Assembly: GCF_003363015.1 (NCBI RefSeq)
Contig: NZ_QRAP01000014.1
Span: 1 to 64,000 of the forward strand
DNA length: 64,000 nucleotides
Direction: 5' to 3'
From: Enterobacillus tribolii
GTDB lineage: Bacteria; Pseudomonadota; Gammaproteobacteria; Enterobacterales; Enterobacteriaceae
Within the stretch, counting starts at the first letter, position 1. Every line of letters starts with the position of its first letter. The position numbers were made by a program, and so were the translations under genes. The notes below the pieces were generated by a model. It saw only the letters and a list, made by a program, of their open reading frames with translations, made no database searches and had not been told where the DNA came from. Below are positions 1 to 8,374 of the stretch, piece after piece.

Positions 1-27
1 AGCAATACCCAGAAATACGATATTCAT
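1..27 (-). CDS. 5' end of an unidentified gene (runs off the window)
   Basis: On the minus strand an ATG is preceded by CAGGAG with an 8-base spacing, and nine codons (MNIVFLGIA) follow before the window edge. The hydrophobic start would suit a membrane or exported protein. Nothing more can be read, and the family cannot be named. Confidence 0.35.
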
Positions 28-90
28 GGTGATTCTCCTGCTGAGCATATTTCGTACAGTTAACCGTAGAGGGAGGAGGTAGTCCATCCC

Positions 91-441
91 ATTAACTGGA
101 AATCCAAATACGGTGGGATGGGATCCTCTGATATCAAGCGGATGAAAGAGCTGGAAGAAGAAAAACGTCGATTAAAACAAATGTATGCATCTCTGAGCCT
201 GGATCATGAAATCCTTAAGGATGTCGTCGCAAAAAAACTTTAACGGTACCTGAGAGGCGTGAGCTGGTGCGCTATGTTATGGCGGAACATCAGGCCAGTG
301 AGCGACGCGGGTGCCGTATTATCGGTATTAGTCGAAGCCTTTTACACTATCGCCCGAATACCGAACGGGATATTTCAGTGATCTAGGCATTGCAAAAGCT
401 GGCACATCAGTATCCAGCGTATGGTTTCGGCCTCATGTTCA
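91..441 (+). pseudogene. IS3-family transposase remnant (OrfA tail plus OrfB head)
   Basis: The first frame, ending TAA at 241-243, reads NWKSKYGGM and then LDHEILKDVVAKKL, the C-terminal leucine-zipper end of OrfA in the IS407-like branch of the IS3 family. A second frame from about 247 reads PERRELVRYVMAEHQASERR and continues with YPAYGFG, the helix-turn-helix N-terminus of OrfB. That frame is broken by an in-frame TAG at about 382, and similarity stops near 441. The OrfA start, the DDE catalytic domain and both terminal repeats are missing, so this is an inactive relic. It lies beyond the 3' end of a tRNA cluster, a common target for insertion. Confidence 0.75.
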
Positions 442-582
442 AATCGAAGGGACTACAAAACGACCAGATATGACCGAAAAATTCAGGTTGTGCCGGTTGT
501 TGGTGGTCAGTGATTATTCGTTTTTACCGAAGTATGGGAAAAAGATATTAGGACGGATATTAGGAAAAGGAGTTCAGATCAC

Positions 583-605
583 AAAAAAACCGCCTTCCGG
601 CGGTT
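583..605 (-). terminator. Rho-independent terminator of the pgsA-tRNA unit
   Basis: Read on the minus strand, ACCGCC-GGAA-GGCGGT forms a GC-rich stem followed by seven T. It lies 44 bases past the 3' end of leuZ and closes the tRNA transcript. Confidence 0.85.
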
Positions 606-648
606 CTACGACACTGCTTATTGCTTTGATTATTCTGCTATTTTCCAA

Positions 649-735
649 TGGTACCCGGAGCGGGACTTGAACCCGCACAGCGCGAACGCCGAGGGATTTT
701 AAATCCCTTGTGTCTACCGATTCCACCATCCGGGC
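649..735 (-). tRNA. leuZ: tRNA-Leu (anticodon TAA)
   Basis: The 87-nt gene starts GCCCGGA and ends with encoded CCA. It has a long variable arm, the T-loop GGTTCAAGTCC and anticodon TAA, as expected for a class II tRNA. It is the last of three tRNA genes, in the same order as glyW-cysT-leuZ behind pgsA in E. coli. It decodes UUA and, by wobble, UUG. Confidence 0.97.
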
Positions 736-746
736 TCTGGGAAAAT

Positions 747-820
747 TGGAGGCGCGTTCCGGAGTCGAACCGGACTAGACGGATTTGCAATCCGCTACAT
801 AACCGCTTTGTTAACGCGCC
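747..820 (-). tRNA. cysT: tRNA-Cys (anticodon GCA)
   Basis: The 74-nt gene starts GGCGCGT, carries the T-loop GGTTCGACTCC and ends CTCCA, with anticodon GCA. It is the middle gene of the cluster, 11 bases upstream of leuZ, so the two are surely cut from one precursor. Confidence 0.97.
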
Positions 821-873
821 AAATCTGTCGCTCTTTGAGCTAAAACCTGCGCTATGCGCAAATTTCTTTAATT

Positions 874-949
<76 letters not shown>

Positions 950-1026
950 TTTGGTAAATAAGTCATTCATTCAGAACTTATTTACTTGTATCTTCTGGCT
1001 TTTCACTTCGCCGTTCGATGCGTTGC

Positions 1027-1054
1027 ATTCTACTTATCTGGCGCACTGCGTCAA
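1027..1054 (-). promoter_or_regulatory. Sigma-70 promoter for the glyW-cysT-leuZ cluster
   Basis: On the minus strand TTGACG (1054-1049) and TAGAAT (1032-1027) are separated by 16 bases. The GCAACG-type sequence after the -10 fits a stable-RNA promoter. It lets the tRNAs be made independently of pgsA. Confidence 0.75.
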
Positions 1055-1104
1055 CACCAATTTTCGTATAACACGTCTGTTTGCTGCTTTTTAACGCGCT
1101 TCGA

Positions 1105-1653
1105 TCAGGGTTCAAGCAGATCGCCGCGCGCCGCATTCAGGTACTGGAACATAGACCAGAATGTCAGCACCGCCGCAATGTAAAGCGCGATAACGCCAGC
1201 GGCCACAATATAGCTGTCCGGCCGCCAAAGCAGGCCCACCAGCGCCAGCATCTGGGCCGAGGTCTTCACTTTGCCTATCCAGGAAACCGCCACGCTGCTG
1301 CGTTTGCCTATCTCCGCCATCCACTCACGTAACGCGGAGATAATAATCTCACGCACAATCATGGTCGCAGCCGGCAGAGTGATCCACCATACGTGAAAAT
1401 GCTCGGTCACCAGCACCAATGCCGTAGCAACCATCACTTTGTCCGCCACCGGGTCGAGAAAAGCGCCAAAACGCGTGGTCTGCTTCCAGCGGCGCGCCAA
1501 AAAACCGTCAAACCAGTCGGTGATGGCCGCAATTACGAATATCAGCGCGCAGACAAAAGGAGCCCAGGTGAAGGGAAGATAAAACGCCACGACAAAAAAC
1601 GGGATCAAAATAACCCGGAACAGGGTCAACAACGTAGGTATATTAAATTGCAT
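1105..1653 (-). CDS. pgsA: CDP-diacylglycerol--glycerol-3-phosphate 3-phosphatidyltransferase
   Basis: This inner-membrane enzyme transfers a phosphatidyl group from CDP-diacylglycerol to glycerol-3-phosphate, the committed step to phosphatidylglycerol and cardiolipin. The 182-residue protein carries the full CDP-alcohol phosphotransferase signature: D49-G50, A53-R54, G63, D67 and D71. Several hydrophobic segments account for most of the chain. The length equals that of E. coli PgsA. It follows uvrC on the same strand, with 55 bases between, and precedes the tRNA cluster, the conserved enterobacterial order. The identification is secure. Confidence 0.97.
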   Translation of the reverse strand: MQFNIPTLLTLFRVILIPFFVVAFYLPFTWAPFVCALIFVIAAITDWFDGFLARRWKQTTRFGAFLDPVADKVMVATALVLVTEHFHVWWITLPAATMIVREIIISALREWMAEIGKRSSVAVSWIGKVKTSAQMLALVGLLWRPDSYIVAAGVIALYIAAVLTFWSMFQYLNAARGDLLEP

Positions 1654-1708
1654 AGCGTGAGATAAAAATCTTCCTAAGGAGATATCGTACTATGTTGCTA
1701 CAATACCC

Positions 1709-3541
1709 TTAGTGTTTCAACGCATTGTGGATCTTTTCTGCCAGTGCAAGCGAAATACCCGGCACTTTTGCGATCTGCTCGACACTTGCATTCATTAAAG
1801 ACTGCAACCCGCCCATGTGTTTGAGCAGTTGCTGCCGCCGTTTCGGCCCCACCCCTTCTATCGTCTCCAGAGAACTGGTGTTGCGTACTTTGGCGCGTTT
1901 TTTACGGTGGCCGGTAATAGCATGATCATGCGAGTCATCACGGATGTGCTGAATCAGGTGCAGCGCCGGTGAGTCCGGCGGGAGCGAAAACCCTTCGCCT
2001 TCCGGTTCAAAAAACAGCGTTTCTAGGCCGGCTTTACGATCGCTGCCTTTGGCGATACCCAGCAGCAGCGGCTTCGTGGTATCCCAGGACACGTTCAGCG
2101 AGGAAAAAACGTCCTTCGCCTGCGATAACTGCCCTTTCCCACCATCGATAAATACCACGTCAGGAATTTTCTCTTCATCAAGCGCTTTACCGTAACGGCG
2201 GCGCAGCACCTGATTCATTGCCGCATAGTCATCCCCCGGCGTAATGCCGGTGATGTTATAGCGACGGTATTCCGCGCGCACCGGGCCATTACGGTCAAAT
2301 ACGACACAGGAGGCTACCGTCTCCTCACCCATTGTATGACTGATGTCGAAACACTCCATACGCCGGATCTCGGAAATATGCAGCACTTTTTCCAATTCGC
2401 TCATGCGCTGATGAATGGTCGACTGTTGGGAAAGTTTGGTGGTCAGCGCCGTCGTTGCGTTGGTTCTGGCAAGCTTCAGGTAACGCGCCCGATCGCCGCG
2501 CGGACGGCTTTGGATCTGAATACGCCGCCCGGCAAGCTCCGTCAGCGACTCGGCCAGCAGGTCTTTCTCCGGCAAACTGAAATCGAGCAAAATCTCACCG
2601 GGTAAAGTGCGTACCTGGCTGCCCTGCAGATAAAACTGGCCGACGAATGTCTGTACCACTTCCCCAAGCTCCGTACCGCCGGGCACCTTGGGAAAGTAAC
2701 TGCGGCTGCCCAGCACTTTTCCCTGCCGGATGAAAAGCACGTGCACGCAGGCCATGCCGGCATCGAATGCCACGCCGATCACGTCCAGATCGTCGCTGTC
2801 GCCGGAAACGAACTGCCGCTCGGTTACGCGGCGCACCGCCTGAATCTGGTCGCGAATGCGTGCGGCCTCTTCAAAATTCAGCGTTTTACTGGCTTCTTCC
2901 ATCCGCGCAATCAGGGAGTTCAGCACCTGATTATCTTTACCGGACAGGAACAGACGCACATAGTCCACCTGCTGCGCATACTCTTCTTCGCTGACCAGCC
3001 CTTTTACACAGGGGCCAAGACAACGACCAATCTGATATTGCAGACAGGGGCGCGAACGGTTGCGGTAAACGCTGTTCTCACACTGGCGAACCGGGAAAAG
3101 TTTTTGCAGCAGCGCCAGCGTTTCCCTTACCGCGTAAGAATTAGGGAAAGGCCCAAAATATTCCCCTTTGGCGTGCTTTGCACCACGATGGATACTGATT
3201 CTGGGATGAGTGTCTGCACTAAGAAAAATCAATGGGTAGGATTTATCGTCCCGCAACAGAACGTTATATCGCGGCTGATATAATTTTATATAATTATGTT
3301 CCAGCAGCAGCGCTTCGGTTTCAGTATGCGTGACGGTTACGTCTATTTGCGCGATGTTCTTTACCAGAGTTTCCGTTTTACGGCTGGCGAGATTTTGCCG
3401 GAAATAACTGGAGAGGCGTTTTTTGAGATCTTTTGCCTTGCCAACATAAATCACCGTATCGCTGGCATCATACATACGGTAGACGCCCGGCTGACTGGTG
3501 ACTGTTTTCAGAAACGCTCTGGGATCAAACGGTTCACTCAC
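1709..3541 (-). CDS. uvrC: UvrABC system protein C (excinuclease subunit)
   Basis: UvrC makes both incisions around a bulky DNA lesion once UvrA and UvrB have marked it. In the 610 residues the order is: N-terminal GIY-YIG nuclease (GVYRMYD ... [13 protein letters not shown], about 19-47), a cysteine cluster ([13 protein letters not shown], about 165-180), a UVR motif that contacts UvrB (about 205-235), the RNase H-like second nuclease (about 380-540), and tandem helix-hairpin-helix motifs at the end ([18 protein letters not shown]). The start is GTG, overlapping the last eight bases of uvrY, so the two are translationally coupled as in E. coli. Confidence 0.97.
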   Translation of the reverse strand: MSEPFDPRAFLKTVTSQPGVYRMYDASDTVIYVGKAKDLKKRLSSYFRQNLASRKTETLVKNIAQIDVTVTHTETEALLLEHNYIKLYQPRYNVLLRDDKSYPLIFLSADTHPRISIHRGAKHAKGEYFGPFPNSYAVRETLALLQKLFPVRQCENSVYRNRSRPCLQYQIGRCLGPCVKGLVSEEEYAQQVDYVRLFLSGKDNQVLNSLIARMEEASKTLNFEEAARIRDQIQAVRRVTERQFVSGDSDDLDVIGVAFDAGMACVHVLFIRQGKVLGSRSYFPKVPGGTELGEVVQTFVGQFYLQGSQVRTLPGEILLDFSLPEKDLLAESLTELAGRRIQIQSRPRGDRARYLKLARTNATTALTTKLSQQSTIHQRMSELEKVLHISEIRRMECFDISHTMGEETVASCVVFDRNGPVRAEYRRYNITGITPGDDYAAMNQVLRRRYGKALDEEKIPDVVFIDGGKGQLSQAKDVFSSLNVSWDTTKPLLLGIAKGSDRKAGLETLFFEPEGEGFSLPPDSPALHLIQHIRDDSHDHAITGHRKKRAKVRNTSSLETIEGVGPKRRQQLLKHMGGLQSLMNASVEQIAKVPGISLALAEKIHNALKH

Positions 3542-4190
3542 TTCCGCGTAACTTCTCTGCCGTACACAATCCGTGACGGATTGCCAGATGCGTCAGCTCA
3601 ACGTCGCCATTGATGTTTAGTTTGCTGAACATACGGTAGCGATAGCTGTTTACCGTTTTCGGACTGAGGTTCAGTTGCTCTGAAATCTCGTTGACCTTAC
3701 GCCCCTGCGTAATCATCAGCATGATTTGCAGTTCACGTTCCGACAGGCTGCTGAAAGGCGTCTCCGTTTGCGGCGTCAGCTGGCTCAGTGCCATCTGCTG
3801 CGCGATATCGGAAGCAATGTAGCGCTGGCCGGCATGCACCGCCCGAATCGCGTTCACCACTTCCTGCGGCGCGGCGCCTTTGCTCAGGTAGCCGAATGCC
3901 CCCGCCTGCATGACTTTCGCCGGCAACGGATTTTCAGTGTGGATAGTCAACATGATCACCTTGACATCCGGGCTATGCCGCAAAATTTTGCGAGTCGCTT
4001 CAAGCCCGCCGATGCCCGGCATGTTCATATCCATGAGTACGATATCAACGTTGTTGCTGCGGCACCATTTAACGGCATCCTCGCCGCACTGGGCCTCGCC
4101 AACAACTTTAATCCCTTTGATATCTTCAAGAATGCGTCGGATCCCTGCGCGCACCAGTTCGTGGTCATCAACAAGAAGAACGCTTATCAA
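3534..4190 (-). CDS. uvrY: BarA/UvrY two-component response regulator
   Basis: UvrY is the response regulator of the BarA sensor. When phosphorylated it activates the CsrB/CsrC small RNAs and so controls carbon use, motility and, in plant and animal pathogens, virulence. The receiver domain shows the acidic pair D8-D9, phosphoacceptor D54 in [10 protein letters not shown] and K104 in the GYLSKG stretch. A LuxR-type helix-turn-helix lies at about 145-205 (LSERELQIM ... [13 protein letters not shown]). The start is a TTG at 4188-4190 behind GGAG. It gives 218 residues beginning [13 protein letters not shown], matching the E. coli protein. An upstream ATG at 4241 would add 17 residues outside the domain and is not preferred. 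Confidence 0.95.
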   Translation of the reverse strand: MISVLLVDDHELVRAGIRRILEDIKGIKVVGEAQCGEDAVKWCRSNNVDIVLMDMNMPGIGGLEATRKILRHSPDVKVIMLTIHTENPLPAKVMQAGAFGYLSKGAAPQEVVNAIRAVHAGQRYIASDIAQQMALSQLTPQTETPFSSLSERELQIMLMITQGRKVNEISEQLNLSPKTVNSYRYRMFSKLNINGDVELTHLAIRHGLCTAEKLRGSE

Positions 4191-4250
4191 AGAAAAATCT
4201 CCAACATAATGAAGAGAATAACAGCACTGCTCATCAATCAAGTTTAGTAG

Positions 4251-4279
4251 ATAATACTGGTTTTTGTTCCAATAATGAA
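4251..4279 (-). promoter_or_regulatory. Possible uvrY promoter
   Basis: On the minus strand TTCATT (4279-4274) and TATTAT (4256-4251) are separated by 17 bases. The predicted start would lie about 55 bases before the TTG codon of uvrY. The -35 is poor, so this is only a candidate. Confidence 0.4.
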
Positions 4280-4715
4280 TAGTGAATTTACTAATGCATT
4301 TATTCGCGCCAGATTAATTATCAGCCACTTAATTTGCGTTTATCCGCGTTTGCGCGTAAATCACGCAGGTAAAATCGTATTAACAGTGCATCAAAAGCGC
4401 TCCCTGCATGCATTCCAATAAATCGGCAACATAATCAACATTTAGCCAACATACAATAATTATAAAAATAACTGTTGTATATTGCTATGAATATATTGAC
4501 ACCTACTGGTTTTGCATTCTGTGCTTTCCCAACGGTGAATAGCCGGAAACGATTTTAACACGCGCAGTCCGTTGTGCCGATAAAAATAATACGGAAACAT
4601 CCTGAAAAAACGGCAAGTATAATGATAATTCATTCCATAATATGAGCAGAAACGACACTTTTGTTACTTTTGCTGCTGCCTCGCCCGGCGGCGGCGCACG
4701 CTATTATCACGGGTT
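4280..4715. other. AT-rich spacer between uvrY and yecF
   Basis: No open frame with a ribosome binding site was found on either strand. In E. coli the uvrY-yecF interval is likewise regulatory. I see many short AT-rich runs but no clear terminator or known operator. Confidence 0.5.
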
Positions 4716-4717
4716 GT

Positions 4718-4725
4718 GATATACT
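4718..4725 (+). promoter_or_regulatory. Extended -10 promoter for yecF
   Basis: TGATATACT combines a TATACT -10 box with the upstream TG of an extended -10 element, 73 bases before the yecF start. No good -35 box lies at 16-18 bases, which is usual for extended -10 promoters. Confidence 0.55.
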
Positions 4726-4798
4726 TCACGCCGAGCAGCCCGGCCCGCATCCGGCGGGGCGGCAGTCTGTATGAACACATTATGAGAAAGGATATTAT

Positions 4799-5023
4799 AT
4801 GAGCAACGTCGACTTTTCCACTGAGCCCACGATTGAGTCCCTGGCAAACGAAGTGGCCTGCCTCAAAGCCACCCTGACGTTTATGCTGAAGGCCATGGGC
4901 CAGGCAGATGCCGGCAAAGTCATCATTAATACGCAGAAATTCGCTGCCCAGCTTGAAGATCCGGCACAAGCGGAAGCGTTTAACCGCACCCTCAGCCAAA
5001 TCATCCACGAATACCGTAAATAA
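4799..5023 (+). CDS. yecF: YecF family protein (DUF2594), function unknown
   Basis: The 74-residue soluble protein matches E. coli YecF in length and in the pattern LANEV-CLKA-LT-ML-AMGQADAG. It is largely helical and has no membrane segment or catalytic motif. AGAAAGGAT precedes the ATG. It sits divergent to uvrY, as in E. coli, where yecF lies between uvrY and sdiA. No sdiA follows here. The role is unknown. Confidence 0.9.
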   Translation: MSNVDFSTEPTIESLANEVACLKATLTFMLKAMGQADAGKVIINTQKFAAQLEDPAQAEAFNRTLSQIIHEYRK

Positions 5024-5135
5024 GCTATGCGACAACGGCCAGCGCCCGGTAACGCTGCTGGCCCCGCGTCGTTTCGTTCGCCCTTCCCTCCGGCTGCAGC
5101 ACCTGCGCCACGCGGGATAAGACTTGGAAATGGCC

Positions 5136-5480
5136 ATGGGACTTGTTTTAAAAGCCATTCTTGGCGCACTGGTGGTCGTGTTGATCGGGGTTTTATCGAA
5201 AACCCGTAATTATTACATTGCCGGTCTGATCCCCCTTTTTCCGACATTTGCGTTAATCGCGCATTACATTGTCGGAAGCGAACGTGGCACTGAAGCCTTA
5301 CGCGCCACCATTATCTTTGGTATGTGGGCGATCATTCCTTATTTTATCTATCTGGCGTCTTTACTGGTCTTAATCAGCTGGGTACGCCTGCCCTGGGCCC
5401 TGACAGGCGCCGTCGTCTGCTGGGTTGCCGCAGCCTGGCTGTTGATTTTGTTTTGGAATCGTTGGCACGGCGTCAATTAA
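5136..5480 (+). CDS. glpM: GlpM family inner-membrane protein
   Basis: The product has 114 residues with four predicted membrane segments (about 3-20, 28-47, 58-80 and 87-108) and the conserved stretch NYYIAGLIPLFPTFALIAHY near the N-terminus. GlpM proteins are small integral membrane proteins. The Pseudomonas member was linked to glycerol metabolism and alginate production, but the biochemical role is not known. I chose the ATG in TGGCCATGGGACTT because GGAA lies 6-7 bases upstream and family members begin MGLV. An ATG two codons earlier and a TTG four codons earlier are alternatives. Confidence 0.9.
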   Translation: MGLVLKAILGALVVVLIGVLSKTRNYYIAGLIPLFPTFALIAHYIVGSERGTEALRATIIFGMWAIIPYFIYLASLLVLISWVRLPWALTGAVVCWVAAAWLLILFWNRWHGVN

Positions 5481-5521
5481 TGCCCGGAGCAAAAAAGCGT
5501 CTGTAGACAAAAAATACCGGG

Positions 5522-5547
5522 CTTATTCTTATATAAATAAGAATAAG
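5522..5547. repeat. Perfect AT-rich inverted repeat
   Basis: An 11-base arm CTTATTCTTAT, a 4-base loop and the exact reverse complement form a 26-base palindrome 40 bases after glpM. No T-run follows, so termination would be weak. It could be an mRNA 3' stabiliser or an operator. Confidence 0.6.
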
Positions 5548-5604
5548 TCAGATCATTATCATCCCGGTTAAGGTAAATAAATCATCCGCGGCATGCAATA
5601 AAAC

Positions 5605-5630
5605 TAACCCGCCGGATTTCCGACGGGTTA
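5605..5630 (-). terminator. Terminator of the FkbM-family gene
   Basis: TAACCCGTCGG pairs with CCGGCGGGTTA across a short AT loop, with one mismatch. On the minus strand it is followed by a T-rich stretch (TAGTTTTATT). It lies 12 bases past the methyltransferase stop. Confidence 0.75.
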
Positions 5631-5641
5631 CACACTTTCCG

Positions 5642-6496
5642 TTATTTCTCTGCGTGCTCCTGGCAAGCGCAGGTATGACGGGGAATATCATCCGGATGAG
5701 GCTCTTCGCGCAGGAAAATATACGTCGGCGATATGTCATGAAAATCGCCGCTGTGTTCTTTAAACGCTTCCGGCTCCATTATCGCTAAGGTATGGTCCTT
5801 GGTCGTTATCCCCGCACGATAAACGTAAGGATGCGTTTTCTTGATGATGCCATTGAATACATTGAATTTATCATCATCTATCTCAGCCCAGATCGCTCTC
5901 GGCGGATTATTCGCCAGGGAGCGGGACGCGCCCTGAATCACATCGATTTCCGCGCCTTCAATATCCAGTTTCCAGATATCAAATGCTTCTCCTATAGCAT
6001 CCACGCCAAGCGCCGGCACGGAAATCGTGACAGGCGGCTCCTCTGAAAGCCATCTGAGACGATCAACAATTTCCGGATCGCAGGTTGCCCCCTGCTCATA
6101 AACCGGCGAAGTAAACATCTCTTTTTCGCCAATCTCCCCGCAAAGCGCTGCATTAATGCAGGTAATATCCGGATGTTCAAGCGCGTCTATTCTCCCGGCA
6201 AATGCCGGAAACGCCTCTACGGCAGTGACGTTCCGGGCTCCGGCGGCAAGTAACCACAGCGCGGTTAACCCAATATTCGCGCCCGCATCCAGCACCCGGT
6301 CGCCTTTTTTTACCAAATGATTGATAAGAAATCGTGTAATATCAAATTGCGGATGGGTTACGTCACAAAGCAGGCATAAGGCGCAGCGCCTTTCATACTG
6401 GTTAGCCAAATCAAGCCTGAGAGGATATCCCGCAATCTCTACCGAGATATGCCCTTCGCGGTTAAAATACTTTTCTACATCGCTATAGTGTTGCAT
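5642..6496 (-). CDS. FkbM family SAM-dependent methyltransferase
   Basis: The 284-residue protein has the class I methyltransferase motif I VLDAGANIGLTALWLLAAGA (about 95-114) and the FkbM hallmark DIWKLDIEGAEIDVI. FkbM enzymes O-methylate hydroxyl groups on sugars, polyketides or surface glycans. AAGAGGAATGG precedes the ATG. It stands alone, with its own terminator, and no glycan or antibiotic synthesis gene is next to it, so the substrate cannot be inferred. Confidence 0.85.
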   Translation of the reverse strand: MQHYSDVEKYFNREGHISVEIAGYPLRLDLANQYERRCALCLLCDVTHPQFDITRFLINHLVKKGDRVLDAGANIGLTALWLLAAGARNVTAVEAFPAFAGRIDALEHPDITCINAALCGEIGEKEMFTSPVYEQGATCDPEIVDRLRWLSEEPPVTISVPALGVDAIGEAFDIWKLDIEGAEIDVIQGASRSLANNPPRAIWAEIDDDKFNVFNGIIKKTHPYVYRAGITTKDHTLAIMEPEAFKEHSGDFHDISPTYIFLREEPHPDDIPRHTCACQEHAEK

Positions 6497-6717
6497 CCAT
6501 TCCTCTTATATTTATATATCCCGCCCCACACCGGGGAGAGCAATAATATAAGAGGAAAACGTCTCCTTCATCTGCCGCAATGATGAGCAAAAAGTGCATT
6601 CCCGCGCATTTCAGAATATAGCCTGAGACTTACAAGCATAAATTTAGGATAAGCGCCATAGGAGTTTTCAGAATATCAGCCATTGCCTTGCCGCAGTTAA
6701 AAACGTTTAATACCTAC

Positions 6718-6781
6718 CGATAACTATTATTTTATGTTCATCATCACATTCTCCCGCCGGTTTTCACCGGCGGTTTTTTTT
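6718..6781 (+). ncRNA. Candidate small RNA ending in an orphan terminator
   Basis: A strong intrinsic terminator faces the plus strand although both neighbouring genes lie on the minus strand. Upstream, TTGCCT (6683-6688) and TTTAAT (6706-6711) are 17 bases apart and would start an RNA of about 64 nt near 6718. The transcript has no open frame. It has an A/U-rich middle (CTATTATTTTATG) before the GC hairpin and eight U, the layout of an Hfq-binding small RNA. I do not recognise it as a known family. Confidence 0.4.
6754..6781 (+). terminator. Strong intrinsic terminator on the plus strand
   Basis: CCGCCGG-TTTTCA-CCGGCGG is a perfect 7-bp GC stem followed by eight T. The T-run overlaps the stop codon of chaC on the other strand. 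On the minus strand the stem is not followed by T, so it serves plus-strand transcription. Confidence 0.85.
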
Positions 6782-7460
6782 ATCCGTCTTGCTTTATTGC
6801 CTGCCCATCGTTTTGAATTAAACGCACGTATTCCGCTAATTCTCCGATCATAGGATCTTCAATATCGAGGCGAATTAACGCCTGCTCCAGCGAAAACAGA
6901 TATTCCGCATTCGAACCGAGCGCGCCGCACGCGCCGGCAATCATTCCGGCAACAACTCCGCAGGTGGTATCCGCCTCATACAGAGGATGCGAGGGATTGG
7001 TTACGAAAGTAATCGCCCAAACGCTGCGCCCGTCCGCCAGTTGTACGTTGCACCAGCACGGGTTATACACTCCGGCCAGCATTTCCCGCATCCACAGCAG
7101 GCGAAGCTCTTGCTGCACCTTGTCTGCATCAAGCCGGAACACGATACCGCAGGTTTCTCCGCCCGCCTTCAGGCCCAGCATCCTGCCCGGCGCGCGCGCA
7201 GACCCGCGCCCCGCCAGCAGACGAATGTTAAAATCACGCGACCAGCCGTTCAGGCGGCCGGTTTGTGCTTCAGCGAAGTCCAGCAGCGGATTCCAAATCA
7301 ACGAACCGTAACCAAAAATCCACACATCCTGCGTGACGGGGCAACGCTTCAGCGTTTCCTGCAACGAGCAGTTCAGTTGCTCGGGCGTCAGGAACATCTT
7401 TTCCAGCGTTGAATAGGTCCTGGCGAACTCGTCAGACTCCAACAGTTTTCGGGTTAACAC
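6780..7460 (-). CDS. chaC: Glutathione-specific gamma-glutamylcyclotransferase (ChaC)
   Basis: ChaC cleaves glutathione to 5-oxoproline and cysteinyl-glycine in the cytosol. In 226 residues it shows the substrate-binding FGYGSLIWNP (about 49-58), the basic GWSRDF segment, and catalytic Glu126 in MREMLAG. Length and order agree with E. coli ChaC (231 residues). In E. coli chaC lies with the cation/proton antiporter chaA. Here it is a single gene between two small-RNA or small-protein regions. Confidence 0.93.
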   Translation of the reverse strand: MLTRKLLESDEFARTYSTLEKMFLTPEQLNCSLQETLKRCPVTQDVWIFGYGSLIWNPLLDFAEAQTGRLNGWSRDFNIRLLAGRGSARAPGRMLGLKAGGETCGIVFRLDADKVQQELRLLWMREMLAGVYNPCWCNVQLADGRSVWAITFVTNPSHPLYEADTTCGVVAGMIAGACGALGSNAEYLFSLEQALIRLDIEDPMIGELAEYVRLIQNDGQAIKQDG

Positions 7461-7558
7461 ACCACTCTCCCGGCAATAACCACAGCCAGTATTTAAACTA
7501 ATTTATCGTATAAATTAATACAAGCGTGATTAAATGCTAAACAAAAATCTTTATATAC

Positions 7559-7690
7559 TTAAATATTCCGAAGAATGTAGAGCGCGATGGATGCTTCCAT
7601 AATGATGATCAAAATCGACCAGAAGGCCGTCATGAACTGCGCATGGGCTGCGATAAAAAGTCTGAGGGATTGAATTTTGAGGGATAGCAT
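7559..7690 (-). CDS. Small predicted membrane protein, 43 residues, unknown
   Basis: An ATG preceded by a near-perfect CAGGAGGG (spacing 5) opens 43 codons. The peptide has a basic, amphipathic N-terminus (MLSLKIQSLRLFIAAHAQF) and a strongly hydrophobic stretch at about 18-40 (MTAFWSILIIIMEASIALYI), so one membrane segment is likely. A good promoter lies 34 bases upstream. I do not recognise the family. The size and layout resemble small membrane stress proteins or type I toxins. It is divergent from the ortT-like toxin gene 231 bases away. Confidence 0.6.
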   Translation of the reverse strand: MLSLKIQSLRLFIAAHAQFMTAFWSILIIIMEASIALYILRNI

Positions 7691-7723
7691 AAGGACCCTC
7701 CTGTTTGTTTCTGTACTTTTCTT

Positions 7724-7752
7724 AGTCTACGCCCGATAAAATTATTGCGCAA
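7724..7752 (-). promoter_or_regulatory. Promoter of the 43-residue membrane protein
   Basis: On the minus strand TTGCGC (7752-7747) and TAGACT (7729-7724) are 17 bases apart. The start would fall about 25 bases before the ATG, leaving a short leader that contains the strong ribosome binding site. Confidence 0.6.
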
Positions 7753-7856
7753 ATAATCAATTAAATTTTAATCACCATCATTAGCCCTCACTAAAAGAAT
7801 ATTCAATAAATTGATATCTATGGTTTTTATCCAAATCCGGCAGAAATGATGTTCGT

Positions 7857-7885
7857 TTGCCCCTTTAAATCCGACCCGTTACAAT
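7857..7885 (+). promoter_or_regulatory. Promoter of the ortT-like gene
   Basis: TTGCCC (7857-7862) and TACAAT (7880-7885) are separated by 17 bases. The start would lie about 30 bases before the ATG at 7922, a normal leader length. Confidence 0.6.
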
Positions 7886-7921
7886 GATCCGCGTCATTCT
7901 TTGTTGTAGCAGGTTTTTCCG

Positions 7922-8098
7922 ATGTCTTCCCACTGGGACACCATAAGATCCATTTATTTTATCGGTATGGCCGTCACTGCCCTGATAATTTTCTTTTTCA
8001 GCCGTGATTCCATCAAAATGCGCCTGCTCGCCGCCCTGCTTATCGGCACCACCTGGCCGCTCAGCTTCCCCGTTGCGCTTATCTTCCTGTTTTTCTGA
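7922..8098 (+). CDS. ortT: GhoT/OrtT-family membrane toxin
   Basis: The 58-residue protein has two membrane helices (about 11-27 and 35-57) joined by a short charged link SRDSIKMR. It closely follows the GhoT/OrtT pattern: IG or VM after a short N-terminus, RLLAALLIGTTWPLSFPVAL, and a final LF-FF. These toxins insert in the inner membrane, lower the membrane potential and ATP, and slow growth. E. coli GhoT is controlled by the antitoxin RNase GhoS, while OrtT is an orphan acting during the stringent response. No ghoS-like gene is adjacent, so the orphan OrtT type is favoured. AGG lies eight bases before the ATG. Confidence 0.85.
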   Translation: MSSHWDTIRSIYFIGMAVTALIIFFFSRDSIKMRLLAALLIGTTWPLSFPVALIFLFF

Positions 8099-8181
8099 GT
8101 ATAAAAAACCGCCATCTTCAATCCGCTCAGACCCGAAAAAGTGACCGGAACCGCATTTTTTCGTCTGCGTAGGCAAAAACG

Positions 8182-8211
8182 TTGTGCCATTTTCCGGCTT
8201 ATGCTTTTATA
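8182..8211 (+). promoter_or_regulatory. Likely ilvBN promoter
   Basis: TTGTGC (8182-8187) and TTTATA (8206-8211) are 18 bases apart, about 38 bases before the GTG of the leader peptide. A transcript from here would contain ivbL and the attenuator. Confidence 0.5.
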
Positions 8212-8248
8212 AAAAACATCGTTGATAGTTTATTGATTAAGGAATCCC

Positions 8249-8347
8249 GTGACTACGACCCTGCCAACCCAAAGCCTGCTACTAACCGCGCAACCTGCCG
8301 CGGTGGTCGTCGTGCGTGTGGTGGTGGTCGTCGGCAATGCGCCGTAA
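8249..8347 (+). CDS. ivbL: ilvBN operon leader peptide
   Basis: The 32-codon leader starts with GTG and ends with a block rich in regulatory codons: AAVVVVRVVVVVGNAP, with nine valine codons, plus five leucine codons before it. It has the same length and C-terminus as E. coli IvbL. Ribosome stalling at valine or leucine codons when those aminoacyl-tRNAs are scarce prevents the downstream terminator from forming, so ilvBN is expressed. A GTG start, with GGAA upstream, may keep leader translation low. Confidence 0.95.
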   Translation: MTTTLPTQSLLLTAQPAAVVVVRVVVVVGNAP

Positions 8348-8374
8348 CGGGTCCCGAATCAACGTACGATTCTC

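Noticed and set aside
470-670. A 66-codon plus-strand frame between the IS relic and leuZ
   Set aside because: It runs through the tRNA terminator and into leuZ, has no ribosome site and shows no family.
5522-5547. Palindrome after glpM as an intrinsic terminator
   Set aside because: The stem is AT-rich and no T-run follows on either side, so it is listed as an inverted repeat only.
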